From: Branchiostoma floridae
Lineage: Eukaryota; Chordata; Leptocardii; Amphioxiformes; Branchiostomatidae
Assembly: GCF_000003815.2 (NCBI RefSeq)
Contig: NC_049980.1
Coordinates: 14,844,293 to 14,908,292, forward strand
Reading direction: 5' to 3'
Length of the DNA: 64,000 nucleotides
Shown: positions 12,301-22,600 of the stretch, piece by piece
Layout: every line of letters starts with the position of its first letter
How positions within the stretch are numbered: the first letter of the stretch is position 1
Position numbers and translations under genes: made by a program
The notes under the pieces: generated by a model
The model's input: only the letters and a program-made list of their open reading frames with translations
Database searches by the model: none
What the model was told of the DNA's origin: nothing

Positions 12301-13049
12301 GACCAGCCGAACCCAAACTACAGACAAGAGGAAGGCCGAGGAAAACAATATCCAGGAGCAACTAACGAGGCTCCACAAGGTAAGTCTTAACTCGTCGATA
12401 AAGATACACTACTTAGCAGATTAACTAACTTCATCAATTGGTATTTCGAATCTGTGGTTTGACCAATGCAACATGTTTTTGGAAAATTGTCCTCAAATCA
12501 AGAAAATAGGGCCATCATTGAATGTTGAATTGTAACATACATGTACATGTAGCTAATGAGAAGAATTTATCAGTGTCACGTCAGTTCTACATAAATACTT
12601 AGTTACATAGAACGCAAGATTCATGATTTGATGGTTTCTTATCATCAATCGATCGACCAATTGATCAACCAACCAACCAACCAACCAACCAACCAACCAA
12701 CCAACCAACCAACCAACCAACCAACCAACCAACCAACCAACCAACCAACCAACCAACCAACCAACCAACCAACCAACCAACCAACCAACCAACCAACCAA
12801 CCAACCAACCAACCAACCAACCAACCAACCAACCAACCAACCAACCAACCAACCAACCAATCAATCAATCAATCAGCACTATTCGTATACTTGACACAAG
12901 CTTTCCTCTATATTTTAGACAAACAAGATGGGTCGAATTCGTACCAGCAGTTTGTGGAGTCCCCAGGTTTCAGCCTGTCTCCGATGTCTCCAGTCATCGT
13001 GTTGACCGTCGTCATGACCAAGTTCTGTGAAACAGTCCTCTATCTATAG
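3253..13049 (+). CDS. Gene A: secreted or GPI-anchored protein with two CUB domains (six coding exons)
   Basis: Coding exons are 3253-3304, 8810-8851, 10723-11097, 11602-11964, 12278-12379 and 12919-13049. All introns are GT-AG and phase 1, and the joined frame is 355 codons including the stop (354 aa). Residues 1-18 form a signal peptide. Residues 19-31 hold an A-R-C-S motif. CUB1 runs from about 33 to 156 and CUB2 from about 164 to 277, each with four cysteines. Residues 278-330 are a polar linker rich in Pro, Gln, Asn and Glu. The last 20 residues are mostly hydrophobic and end at the stop with no cytoplasmic tail, which fits a GPI-attachment signal. CUB domains are extracellular binding modules, so a surface adhesion or receptor-accessory role is likely; the ligand is unknown. 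CUB2 has three N-glycosylation sites (NNT, NCT, NRT). The start was chosen because it opens the signal peptide directly after a likely 5'-UTR splice acceptor. Gene B repeats the structure. NETO/SOL-type proteins also have paired CUB domains, but I see no LDLa domain or transmembrane segment followed by a tail. Confidence 0.88.
4543..4754 (-). mobile_element. RTE-like LINE fragment: pol C-terminus with (ATG)n tail
   Basis: The minus strand encodes about 70 codons: [12 protein letters not shown], then [17 protein letters not shown], then A-M-K-D-K-Q-F-W-R, and a stop. This is the usual C-terminal arrangement of non-LTR pol proteins. The stop runs into a TGATGATGATGATG tract (4532-4545), and short trinucleotide tails of that kind are typical of RTE-clade elements. 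The 5' side is cut off by a stop near 4755. Confidence 0.65.
5475..5600. repeat. 19-bp minisatellite, about six copies
   Basis: The unit is CCGTGGTGTTGGTGAGTAA. The array sits in intron 1 of gene A, and every unit contains GGTGAGTAA, which matches a vertebrate-type 5' splice donor on the gene strand. The last unit drifts (TCGTGATGTTCGTCACTC). Confidence 0.92.
8810..8851 (+). CDS. Gene A exon 2: 14-codon segment with conserved single Cys
   Basis: This short 1-1 exon of 42 nt lies between a TTTTCTCCAG acceptor and a G|GTAAG donor. It encodes [13 protein letters not shown] after the split Ala codon. It was identified by its match in length class, phase and motif (G-x-A-R-C-S ... P-K) to exon 2 of gene B. 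It is far too short to be found by ORF length. Signal peptidase probably cuts at its start (C-L-A|E-G). Confidence 0.85.
8852..10722 (+). other. Intron 2 of gene A
   Basis: This 1.87-kb intron has a short poly(C) run near 9764-9775 and no other repeat or exon that I can support. Confidence 0.75.
10723..11097 (+). CDS. Gene A exon 3: CUB domain 1
   Basis: This one exon of 375 nt (phase 1-1) holds a whole CUB domain. It opens A-C-G-R-T, continues with the CUB signature S-P-G-F-P-x-x-Y-P-P, then C-K-W, a [10 protein letters not shown] strand, and closes on F-S-L-T-Y-E. The four cysteines (CGR, ECKW, GSCDE, TACIKF) give the usual two CUB disulfides. The Asp of Y-D-E-L and of R-D-G fit the calcium-binding CUB pattern, but the upstream acidic residue usual after F/Y-D-L is Asn here. 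Acceptor TTACTAACAG, donor G|GTCAGT. Confidence 0.92.
11098..11601 (+). other. Intron 3 of gene A
   Basis: This 504-bp intron contains a 9-bp tandem (GTCAAGTAA, about four copies) at 11369-11402, flanked on both sides by ATCGCTCAC. Confidence 0.8.
11602..11964 (+). CDS. Gene A exon 4: CUB domain 2
   Basis: This single 363-nt exon (phase 1-1) encodes CUB2. It starts [10 protein letters not shown], contains [19 protein letters not shown] and P-D-F-V-E-I-G, and ends G-F-W-L-Y-Y-K. The four cysteines are KCGG, NCTW, SCDF and KYCDQ. The three N-x-T sequons suggest it is the more glycosylated domain. The Y-I-Y-S-P-G-Y-P and F-L-D-F-Q-L-S-Y-T blocks are identical in gene B, so CUB2 is the better conserved domain of the pair. 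Donor G|GTGGGC is weaker than the others. Confidence 0.92.
12278..12379 (+). CDS. Gene A exon 5: low-complexity linker
   Basis: This 102-nt 1-1 exon lies between a long T-tract acceptor (TTTTTTACTTCAG) and a G|GTAAGT donor. It encodes a polar stretch ([10 protein letters not shown] ... TNEAPQ) with no cysteine and no predicted fold. It aligns with exon 5 of gene B at both ends (V/L-G-x-P-x-A-A-D and T-x-E-A-P), which is the main reason for accepting it. It probably forms a stalk between CUB2 and the membrane. Confidence 0.85.
12380..12918 (+). other. Intron 5 of gene A
   Basis: More than a third of this 539-bp intron is the (CCAA)n microsatellite that ends about 44 bases before the acceptor of exon 6. 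Confidence 0.85.
12669..12874. repeat. (CCAA)48 microsatellite followed by (TCAA)3
   Basis: This is a perfect CCAA run over 192 bp, then TCAA units. Its translations (repeating N-Q-P-T on + and W-L-V-G on -) make long spurious ORFs in several frames. It lies wholly inside intron 5 of gene A. Confidence 0.97.
12919..13049 (+). CDS. Gene A exon 6: GPI-signal-like hydrophobic C-terminus and stop
   Basis: The exon follows a TATATTTTAG acceptor and encodes 42 residues plus TAG at 13047-13049. A polar part ([17 protein letters not shown]) precedes a hydrophobic tail ([10 protein letters not shown]...TVLYL) that ends the protein with no charged cytoplasmic region. Small residues (E-S-P-G) upstream could serve as the attachment site. 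Gene B ends with the same arrangement, S-P at the start of the tail and Y-L at the end. A Lys and a Glu inside the tail make it a weaker GPI signal than in gene B. Confidence 0.85.
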
Positions 13050-13912
13050 CACATGGTGTCGGCGTTGGGTGATTATGATATGATGTGGTGCCTTTTGTCC
13101 AATTGGAAGACCGTCTCAGGAACAGTTTGAGGTAGGAATCTACTGGGCTATACGAATCTCTTGCATCATGATATTTATGTTGCACGTCTTTTAACTTATT
13201 GTTGGTTCGGTAAAGATGAGTTTCGGGTAATAGTAAAAATCAAGTCAACTTTTATAAGTAGTATGATTTAAGTTTGTTGTTTGTATCATACAATTAATGA
13301 AATACATCTCTATCAAATCTAATTTAATAGTATAATGCTAGTCTGCTGCTGAATACATTTTCTATTAATTGTGTTTAGAAACGAAATTTTTCAACTGATG
13401 TATACCGACGGAATCTTAAGTAACACTAAAGCAATATAGTAGGTATAGAGGTAACAATTTTGCTTTATTTCCAATTTTAGAAAAATGAAATAGGAACAGT
13501 ATATTTTAACACTTTTAAGAGCAAATTTAATTGTCTTTTAATTAAGTTTAATTGTCTGTTAAAACTATTCTTATCGTCCGAAAGTCCACTGTATTGTCAA
13601 CGGTGCAGTTCAGCCAACTACGTATCTCATGTTGACTGCAATGCTGAGCAGATGGAAAGTTTGAATATAATCATCATGTCCATTTCAGATCAGTCGAAGA
13701 CTTCTTAGAAACGTGCGTCCGTGTGTGTCAGTGGAATGTTTTTGGTGACGTCCAAATATCACCTTACACCAAATGGCGTCTTTCGTCAGTGAGAGTTGGG
13801 GGAGTCTTGCTTGTCCCACGGCACAGTCGGACATACATGTCGTGATGGCAGTGAGTAGGCACACTTTGCGGGGATGTCTTCGTTTGTATCAAGTTACATT
13901 CAAGTAAATAAA
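13050..13912 (+). other. Probable 3' UTR of gene A with AATAAA
   Basis: AATAAA at 13907-13912 is the first convincing polyadenylation hexamer after the stop. A possible 3'-UTR intron could run from GAG|GTAGGA near 13130 to TCCATTTCAG at about 13689, but nothing requires it. No ORF of note is present. Confidence 0.4.
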
Positions 13913-14359
13913 TACTTTTATAGCATCAAAGATGTCATAAAATTGGTAGTGAATGTTCAATAATGTATGTCAAGTATCCTTTATTAGCCAAAATATTAAC
14001 GACTGCCCGAATAGTTCCTTACATTAAGGAAAAACATACGTTAGCATTGATGAAGTTATTAAAGAGTTATATCTCCCCAAAAATCAATTGGTCTATTTCT
14101 TGATTATTTCCACCGTCAGCGACAGCAGTTCGTCAAATATAAAAGATATAGATCTCCATATTTTCTCAAGAAAAAGCTGCCAATAGAATTACAGCCAAAG
14201 TGATGGAATCGTCTACGAGAAATAAATATATACAAACATATTACTGTTTATTGCAAATTACTCTGTTCACATGTACAGTACTGGTAAATTGCTATGTTCA
14301 CATGATAGTACTGGTAGCTACCACATAGGATATTACCGGCGGAATGGGATCAAGATGTA

Positions 14360-15240
14360 CGAGGGGTGATCAATAAGTTCTCGGCCTAACTCAGAAATAA
14401 TAAGCACAACTCAAATTTTGAGGCACAACTTTATAGTATGAAGCCTTTTATCAATATCCTCCAAATTACAAATCATTGGAGTCATTGCTTTCCAGGCATT
14501 CGTTTTATGCAAATTAGAAGGTAAGTGGCGAGAAAAAGAAGGGTGAAGTGTGATCAGACAATTTGACCCGCACACCTCAGGTTTCAGATCAATTGTCCAC
14601 TTTTTTTTCGTTATCCCTTAGCTAACGTTACTGGGTGTCACCTGCAACGTAATGATCACAATAATTTGAATTTTGGTACACATTTATATAAGATTTTCTA
14701 CAAGTACGTGGGATTATCAATAAGTCCTCGGTTTTGCGGAGAAATAATAAGCACAGCTCAGATTTTGAAGCATAGATGTCAAGTATAACGTGTCATATAA
14801 ATCTGTACCAAAATTCAAATTATTGTGATAATTACTTTGCAGGCGACACCCAGTAATGTTAGGTAAGGGAGAACGGAAAAAATGGGACAATTGACCTGAC
14901 CTGAGGTGTGCGATCGAACTTGCGCTGCTGGAAGTCAGACACCCAATTCTTTTTGCTTGAAATAGGAGGAGAATGATTATGAAACATTTTGACAATGTCT
15001 TTTGTTAATTTACGGCATGGGGAACTCGACCCACACATGTCTGATCACAATTCACACCACTTTTTTCTCGCCACTTACCTTCTAATTTGCATGAAACGAA
15101 TGCCTGCAAAGTAATGACTCCAATGATTTGTAATTTGGAGGGTATTGATAAAAGGCATCATACTATAAAGTTGTGCCTCAAAATTTGAGTTGTGCTTATT
15201 ATTTCTGAGTTAGGCCGAGAACTTATTGATCACCCCTCGT
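14360..15240. mobile_element. Mariner-like non-autonomous fold-back element with TA flanks
   Basis: The ends are CGAGGGGTGATCAATAAGTT and its inverted counterpart, each flanked by TA (14358-14359 and 15241-15242). That is the Tc1/mariner target duplication, and a GATCAATAAGT-type end is common in mariner elements. The inverted arms are about 200 bp (14360-14560 and 15038-15240) and continue inward as an inner inverted pair (about 14561-14693 and 14797-14940). The right arm has about 95 bp more than the left. A second end-like sequence, TA followed by CGTGGGATTATCAATAAGTC, starts at 14705. No transposase frame is seen. Confidence 0.75.
14707..15240. mobile_element. Inner mariner-like unit within the fold-back
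   Basis: The left end (CGTGGGATTATCAATAAGTC...GAAATAATAAGCACAGCTCAG) resembles the outer element ends base for base over about 60 bp and is preceded by TA. Taken with the right outer end it makes a 534-bp unit with its own terminal inverted repeats. The left half of the fold-back would then be an inverted partial copy attached to it. Confidence 0.5.
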
Positions 15241-17199
15241 ACACCTAGTACTGTTTGCAATACGACTATAAAGAACTCTTACCAATCGAAAACTAGATAT
15301 ACAGGTTATTGTTGACAATACAGTGTTGTAACCCAAAAAGCTTGATTGGCTCCATGAGCCTTGTTTTGCGGTGAATCCTAAGTAAATAAAAAAAAATATT
15401 GAAAATCTTTACACCACATTATAACTTTATTTAGTACACAGGGGTCATTACACACAAAGAAGCTACAACATGAAATACTATTTTAACAGTCTTATGATCT
15501 CATGGCCATTGGTAAAAAAGGTTTCTTTAGGGTAATGTATCAATATATGTCTATCTTTATTTTTGTAAAATAAGGGATTATTTACTTACAGCTAACTCGA
15601 TTCTTCAATAAAGTCGTTGAAGAGAAGAATTGTAATAATAATGTTGATGTATGTAGTTGCATTAATCTATCATTCCACTTGGTGGCGCCCCTAGACCGAA
15701 ATCTTCTGATAAGTCCTATGCGGCCCACAGATAAAAGACATAGCAATTCATAATGTTTGCACGAATAATATCAATAACCGAAAAGGCCCAGCCTGCGAGA
15801 CGCCTTATCAGATATCTTTCCCCTCACGTAAAGTTTCCCATGCCGTCCAAATGCCGGTAAATGGAGAAATGCCAAAGATTTGCAGACACCTCCTACAGCA
15901 TTACGGGGCTTGACATTTCCATTATCTGGCAATCCTCTCCAATTTCTGCTGGATTTCCATGTATTAAAGTCGTTGCCCTGTCTTTATTGGGTCCCCATCC
16001 ATTTGGCAGAGTGAAAGGTTAGTTTTCTTAGAGCAGAGATAAAGTATACCGTTGACGCTAGTAAAATTGAGTTTGACTTGCCCTTCGCTGTTAAAAGATT
16101 AATATATGGCGAGGGGCTGCGTAAAAGAACCCAGATATGCATCTTTTCCTTATCCATCCATTGTTAAGTGTTATCCCAGTGGCTGATGGTAAACCATTCG
16201 AAATGTAGTACTTTCCTGTGATGTCGCGAGAGACACGGGGTTCGTAAAATCTCCTGATGCCATTTGTTTGCTTTCATTGCCAAGTGTGTGGGCTGCCCTG
16301 GCATCTATGGAGTATTTCAGGAGAGTAATCAGCGGCGGTAGTGTGGTAGTAATGAAATAGGTGGGATGATGGATTGTGGCGTTATTGGTTTTCTATCGTG
16401 CCTACCCCGCAGAGTCGGTTAACTCCATGGCTTACATAACAGGGGCAGGTTCTTTTGGGGGGTTCGGTGTGTCAGGACATCTCGTTTGTACCTACATACA
16501 TTAGAGCGGCGACCTCAAATCTTGAGAGAGTACTCAACAAATTTTGCTGACATAAGATATTGATAACAAACTGAATCCTTTCACACTCCATGAGTTTTGT
16601 TGTCTTTTAGGCCATATAAGTTTACGTATTTTTACAGCATACTGACACAATAGATACGAAGATCTACTGTAGTTTGGTAGTTCGTGGTAACTCAAAACAG
16701 CACTTGACCAGCTCATGACATAAAGTTGACATTTCTACACGCTGGAGAAAACAACAATAACATTGTAGAAAAAAAACAATAATTTCCGTGAATATGTGTC
16801 TATGTGATGTTTGGCTTTAGTACAAGGATTGCAGGTTGAAACGTTGCAGATGAAAGATGCACGCATGCTGCATCCCCAACACGACGCATGGTGGCGCCCC
16901 TGTAAACGATGAGGGCCAGATAAAGGCTGGCACTGGAGAAAGAGACATATTCAGACGAATCAACTAAAATGCAAACGAGCCATAGCATCCAAAATAACTG
17001 TGTAGAATGCATGATTTGCAGTATGTGTAATTTAGAGCAAATAAAGAACATGTAGTGTTAAATATTCAGCTGATGGCATACATGCCATTATTTTACGGTT
17101 GGTGAATGTGCTATCGGACTCCTACGCAGTCACATCAGTTGTCAGTAGTATAACATGTATCACTAATTACATCCCCTTCCACCAGAGACGGAGACCACA

Positions 17200-17350
17200 C
17201 CCCGGAGACCTCTGAAGGTTGACAGGACGCATGAATGAAGTTTTTTTTACGTTTTGTGTTTTTATGTCTTTTAAATCATACTTGAATTACGTCTTGCATC
17301 ACATTCTGGCAATGAAATCAAGGATAACCGCCTAGACGAAAGGGGCCTCA
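17200..17350 (-). mobile_element. MITE, GAGCGACC family, partial copy
   Basis: It has the internal blocks TTTTTTTACGTTTTGTGTTTT and TGCATCACATTCTGGCAATG, the phrase ATCAAGGATAACC and an end CCGCCTAGACGAAAGGGGCC. The other end is degraded. Confidence 0.5.
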
Positions 17351-18534
17351 ATACGAGATGCCGCTTTGAATAAGTTGTGAGGGACTTATACATCACAAGA
17401 CCGGGGTTTATCGTCTTCTCCTCGGCCTTTCCGTAGCCTTTCCGGTGGTTTGTAGCGTGGGAGGATCGATGGTACACTCTGGAGTTGATTAGGAACGCGT
17501 CACCAAAGGCTTTAACAGCCAAATGATATGTTACCCTAAAGCCCTCTTTCATTTCTGTGGGTCGACACTCCCACCTGCACCGTGCTAATCACATGTAACG
17601 CAGGCTTGTATTGCCAATATGGAATCTTTAAGCCCCGAGTAGCTGCGGGCTACATCCATTCCACCTCATATGCGTGTTATTCCACATGAGTATCGCACCG
17701 ATGGTATTCCCTGCAAGTCTAAAAATCGATCTTAAAAACATTCTAACCCTACACTCGGCAACAGCAATAAAAATATCGAGATAGTATACGTAAGGGTTCA
17801 ATTTAGAAACAATTAAGAAAAGAGGTCATTTTGTATAGATTTTAACTCCAATCATGGGATGGTATGATCATGGCCACAGGTGCTTGATAACTCCGGTAAG
17901 TAGCCACACGAGTCTTAACGTTTAATCAATTGTCGTTTAGCTGCTCATTACCACAAGTGCCGCACAATACAAGCAAAATTGAGTTCCAATACAAGCAGGC
18001 GGTAACGCTGGCAAAGTACCTATTTTTGGCCCCTAAGGGACAGATGATGGTTGAAAATTATTGTACACTACATGAAACACGATCCCACAGAGTCTGTTGA
18101 AGTTTCTTCACTCACAATCAGGAAACCAAAGGTCATTTTCGTGACTGGGAAAGCCAGAGTGGGTTAAAGAGCACCTGGCATTTCTGTGTACATTCTTGTT
18201 CACAATGACAGTGAAACTGACTTGTTCCATGCACAAGTTTCATTGAATTTTGTACGACTGAATCGAACTCGGTTCCTGAAACATCTAACTGCAATGCATG
18301 ACCATACATATGTAGTCTATACCCAAGACAATGCGTTTGCTTAGAATAGTATTTAAGATGCACCAAGATGCAACGTAATGTATGTATTATAGGGCAGTCA
18401 AATACTGAATTGTAAAAATACACAGATCGATATTTTTCTCCAGGAATACTTGAGGTAAGTGCTATGAAAACAAAGGCAAATCAGTGATAGATAGACACCA
18501 AAACTCACACAATGAGGCGCACAAATATGTATAC

Positions 18535-18670
18535 GCTAACACGCAGAAACACACATACATAGGCACACACACTCACCCAGCCACGCACACACATAAGTAC
18601 ACACATGCACGCATACACACGAAACACATAGGCACACACATATATACAGAATCATTACACACGCGCGCAC
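18535..18670. repeat. CA-rich imperfect microsatellite
   Basis: Irregular ACACACAT / CACACGCA repeats. The apparent ORF rich in His and Thr here is a by-product of the repeat. Confidence 0.85.
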
Positions 18671-18691
18671 AGATGTATGTGGACAAGTGAA

Positions 18692-19487
18692 TTTATTAGT
18701 TGCACTTGCACTGAATACAAAAGAGAAAGCAATATTGTGAACTCTCTGAATATTCCATTACATGTAGTTTATAATGTAGAGCACGTATTCTCCCCACCAA
18801 ATCATGGCCATGGTAACTATGTTAAAAGCTACCTAACTCTACACAGAGATTACGTGCCCCATGTTCAGCATTGCGCAGCGTTTGTTCCAACAGTATTGGA
18901 CTTTGCTGGTCGATTGGCTTTCATCAAAACCACCAATGACCATGTTGAAATTGCGTTCAATTTCTCGAGAAGCAAACGTAACCGGGGAAGTAATTCTTTA
19001 CTGTTGGACTATACCAATCAACGTATTCGAGGAGATAAAAGTGCAGAGTGGAATGTTTAACTTAATATCAAAAGATGCATCGTGTAAATGCCGAATTGAA
19101 ATGTGAATTTTGTCACGAGCTTTTTCTTGCATCTCGACACCTAATCACAACACCAGCACACGCTTAAAATACATTAGGATAATTGCGATGCCATATTGCT
19201 TCTTGTTATGTTTGAAAATATAAGTACATTTTACGCTACAACATTCATGGAAAGCTTTTAAAGTCTCATACCTTCCAACCACTGCCAGTCTTGACTCAAC
19301 ACAACCATCAACGTTCCAACAACTGAACGGCAACTTTCGTTTTTGCCAAATGAATACTTATGTATTGAATGATTCTTTATAAGAGGTAGATGATCACAGT
19401 CTGTCATGTACATAATTGTAACCCAAGAAAAGGCATACATACATGCCTAATATTATCATATTGTATTAAATACGTTTGGATGGTATG
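18692..19487 (-). other. Possible 3' UTR of gene B
   Basis: No AATAAA lies close to the stop. The nearest one seen on the minus strand reads TTTATT on + at 18692-18697, which would give a 3' UTR of about 0.8 kb. Non-canonical hexamers were not excluded. Confidence 0.25.
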
Positions 19488-19609
19488 TCACAGGTACACG
19501 TATTGGAAACAAAGTGTGAACAACATTAATGACAGAGCTAAGAATGGCGACTGTAGTTTGGAAGCCCTTGATTTTGGTTGCTCTCCTGTGCTCGACGTCC
19601 TCTTCCCTG
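19488..19609 (-). CDS. Gene B exon 6: GPI-signal-like C-terminus and stop, tandem acceptor
   Basis: The exon encodes AGKRTSSTGEQPKSRASKLQ, then the hydrophobic tail SPFLALSLMLFTLCFQYVYL and TGA at 19490-19488. The acceptor reads CTTTCAGCAG, a NAGNAG tandem. Either AG keeps the frame and changes only whether one extra residue is included. A basic/small region (K-S-R-A-S-K) before the uncharged tail fits a GPI cleavage context. Confidence 0.85.
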
Positions 19610-22600
19610 CTGAAAGGGAACGATGTAATAAAGCAGTGTTTGTTTCTGCGGTAAATGGGAGAGATTGCTCTAATCTTTCCATTATTCACCTTTAATCGTT
19701 TTTTAATGGATACAACGTAGAAATTATTTATTAAATAAGTGCTAATCATTTGGGGCTTATGTCTATTTCACACTGAGAATATGAAGTAATGATTGTTATA
19801 TCCCTCATGCATGTGTGTGGGATATGAAGAATATGATAATGAGAACACAGTTCCACTAATGAAAACTGAAGTTAATACTGTAGCGACATGGAGATGATAT
19901 TGGTGGTGAAGGAAATGTACAACGCACTAACCATCGGACGGAGCTTCGCCTGTTAGTCCATTGTCTGTCCCTGCCGCACCACCGGATCGAGACAGCCCGG
20001 AGTTCATTGGGTCCGCCGCTAGAGGTCTTCCTAGAGCTGCGGAAGGAATGTTACAGGAGAGATCATCAGATTACAGTGGATATGATATTAATTTTAACGT
20101 TTTATTTGCAAAATCATGCCTGAGGGCTAATTCCATGTACAGTCTCAAAGACTAAGAGTAGAAAAATAATGTGATCCATAACACTATGCTAGTGTCTAAT
20201 CAGCTATATGTTATAATTTATACTATTGTTGGGTTTGACTTAAAGTTCTTTGAAATCAGTGGTTAATGAACTTTCCAACGTTCTGTGTAATGATTGGATT
20301 TTGTGCTTTTAGTAGGAACATAAACTTTTGGTGATGTCCTAAATGGTAAAAGCTCGGTGAAATTGTGCAACTGTTTTACAGCACATTCTACATAACAGCC
20401 TTAATATGTTTCATTTAGTGTCCTTAATCTCATCTATTCAAGTATGGACGCATTTTGTGTTGCAGCTAATTTTCAAACAGCTCTATTTCTTTCAACCAGA
20501 ATTGGATTTCTGTGACCCTTGGTTTTATAATTGGAATGTGATGCACCATATCAAACGCACCACACATATGTTACATATGTTCAAACACTGACTAGTTGAC
20601 GGGAATGATAAACATTCACCGTGATGCAAGCTTGCAAGCAGCTTGAGTTTTAAGGACGATGTTCATGAAACAGTAAAATGCACAAAACTTAATAATTCAA
20701 ATTTATCAACGAAATTTGCCGACTCTACCTGTTGGAAAAGAACTATCCGAATTGTTGTAGTTTGCTGACGTTTGATTGGAACACAACGGCTTGAACCTCA
20801 TACATCAGACACATAGATTTTGCAAAGACTGCACTTACTCTGGTACTTCAGCCAAAACCCTTTATTCGTCCATCTTCCCGTTTGAAACGACAACCACACC
20901 TGATTCCCGCTGCTCTCGAAACGCTCTGGCTTGTTACTCGCACAGTACTTGAAGTCATAAGTGTCGTTATTATTGCCGATCTGCACAAAGTCCGTGGCGT
21001 AATCACAACTCGTGGTGTAGCTGAGCTGAAAGTCCAGGAAAGTGACAGTTATGATTTGTTCGGGGTCCGTCTGGATGAGCCATGTGCAGTCCAGTCCCTG
21101 AGGGTAGCTGCTGGACGGGTAGCCGGGGCTGTAAATGTAGCCTTCGTCTGACGTCACCAGCAGAACGGTTTGGTTCGCTCCACACTCGCCAGTGGCAGAA
21201 ATTACTGTAAAATTTTGATAGACGACGGGAAGAAAATTAGTCCTTTGATTGATATACTATTGAAAGGAGCTGAAGGGTGGGAGAAACTATATAACAAAAG
21301 GGCTTCTCTCATTGGCCGGAGAAGCTGCGTGGGTGTTTCAAACAGCATGGTCTGAGAACAGTCCAGTATAGCCCCCATGGTGTCATCGATATATAGGATT
21401 AACACTTCGCCTTTTCTGTTTACAACAATAGACCAAAGCCAAACCACTGGCTTCCAATTGTATAAGTATCCTATCACAAAATTTCAACCTTTACTTATCC
21501 TGGCAACGTGTCACATAACTGCGGACACATACAAGGACAAGCAAACAAAAAACTTCAACTGATTACAAAACCTTCAATTTCACGGAGGTAACCAGGAGAG
21601 ATCCCTGCTTACGCTCGTAGTATGAAAATAGCAAGAAAAGTAATTAGGCCGAAATTTGCACTCTGATAGGTCATTAAATCGTTACATTTACTCCAACGTT
21701 CAAGGGCTATAGTACTAGAACGTCGTCACAGTACTATCATGACTATACAGGCTTCTAGTTAGGCACGTCGGTGTCTTGTATCATGCATGGTTCTAACCAA
21801 AGTCTGAGTCTTTAACATGCGTCTGATTCGGTCGTCAGATATGTTTAGCACGGTTCTACGTATCACCTTCAAACTATCATTGGTAAAGTGCTCACTTCAA
21901 TGCAGCCACCACCATTAGCTTAACACCTGCTGATAGCCATAACTGATTGCACTTCGAAGATTCCAGAATCAAAGACGCTCAAATTAAACCCTCATCGACT
22001 GGCATCGATCCTGACTATGCCGCGCACCATGGCATAGAGATAGGAAATTATTGCTATTGATGTTCTAGATTTGACCACATTTAGTTTTATCTATCCCACT
22101 GGTAAACCGGCTCATCTTAATTGTGATCTCAAAGCGCAGGATTAAGTGATACTGGGAAAATCCATAGCCGTGTTACCGCATGCCTGTGTGGCCCTCTGAT
22201 AGCCCAGAACAAAGGTCTAGTTTTGATTCATAGCTTGCCCGGTCAACGGAACTCTTTCAAAGACAGGGATAACATCATAATCTCCTTTCGGCATCACGTT
22301 AACAAAGAGAAGGCAAGGGAAAACTAAGTATGACATTGAATTGTCCTTCATGCAAACGTGTATGTGTGACTTGTCGCCCATCCATATTAGTACCAGTTAC
22401 TTTCCACCATAAGCTGCGACCGATGAGCGACTAAATTTGAAAGATTGATCAACGAATTTTATAGGCGAATAACAATCTTTTTACGTTTTTTTTCTGTAGA
22501 TCCATACATATTATGAATAATCATAAAATCAAGTGCAATTTTGTTAAAAGGTCATCCAGCGATCGCTGTCTACTGTGAGAAAAGCTACAACAATACTTAG

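Larger units (their letters stand above)
13913..18691. other. Convergent intergenic space between genes A and B
   Basis: No gene is supported. It contains the mariner-like fold-back element (14360-15240), a MITE copy (17200-17350) and a CA-rich tract. The short ORFs here show no domain signature. Confidence 0.6.

Noticed and set aside
12553-12894. Long ORFs of repeating W-L-V-G (minus) and N-Q-P-T (plus)
   Set aside because: They are translations of the CCAA microsatellite in intron 5 of gene A.
14717-14995. Minus ORF inside the mariner-like fold-back as a possible transposase
   Set aside because: No helix-turn-helix or DDD/DDE-type motif is visible; the element looks non-autonomous.
18484-18690. 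His/Thr-rich ORF
   Set aside because: Product of the CA-rich tract.
20882-21151. ORF on + across gene B exon 4
   Set aside because: Antisense shadow of the CUB2 exon; no domain in this frame.
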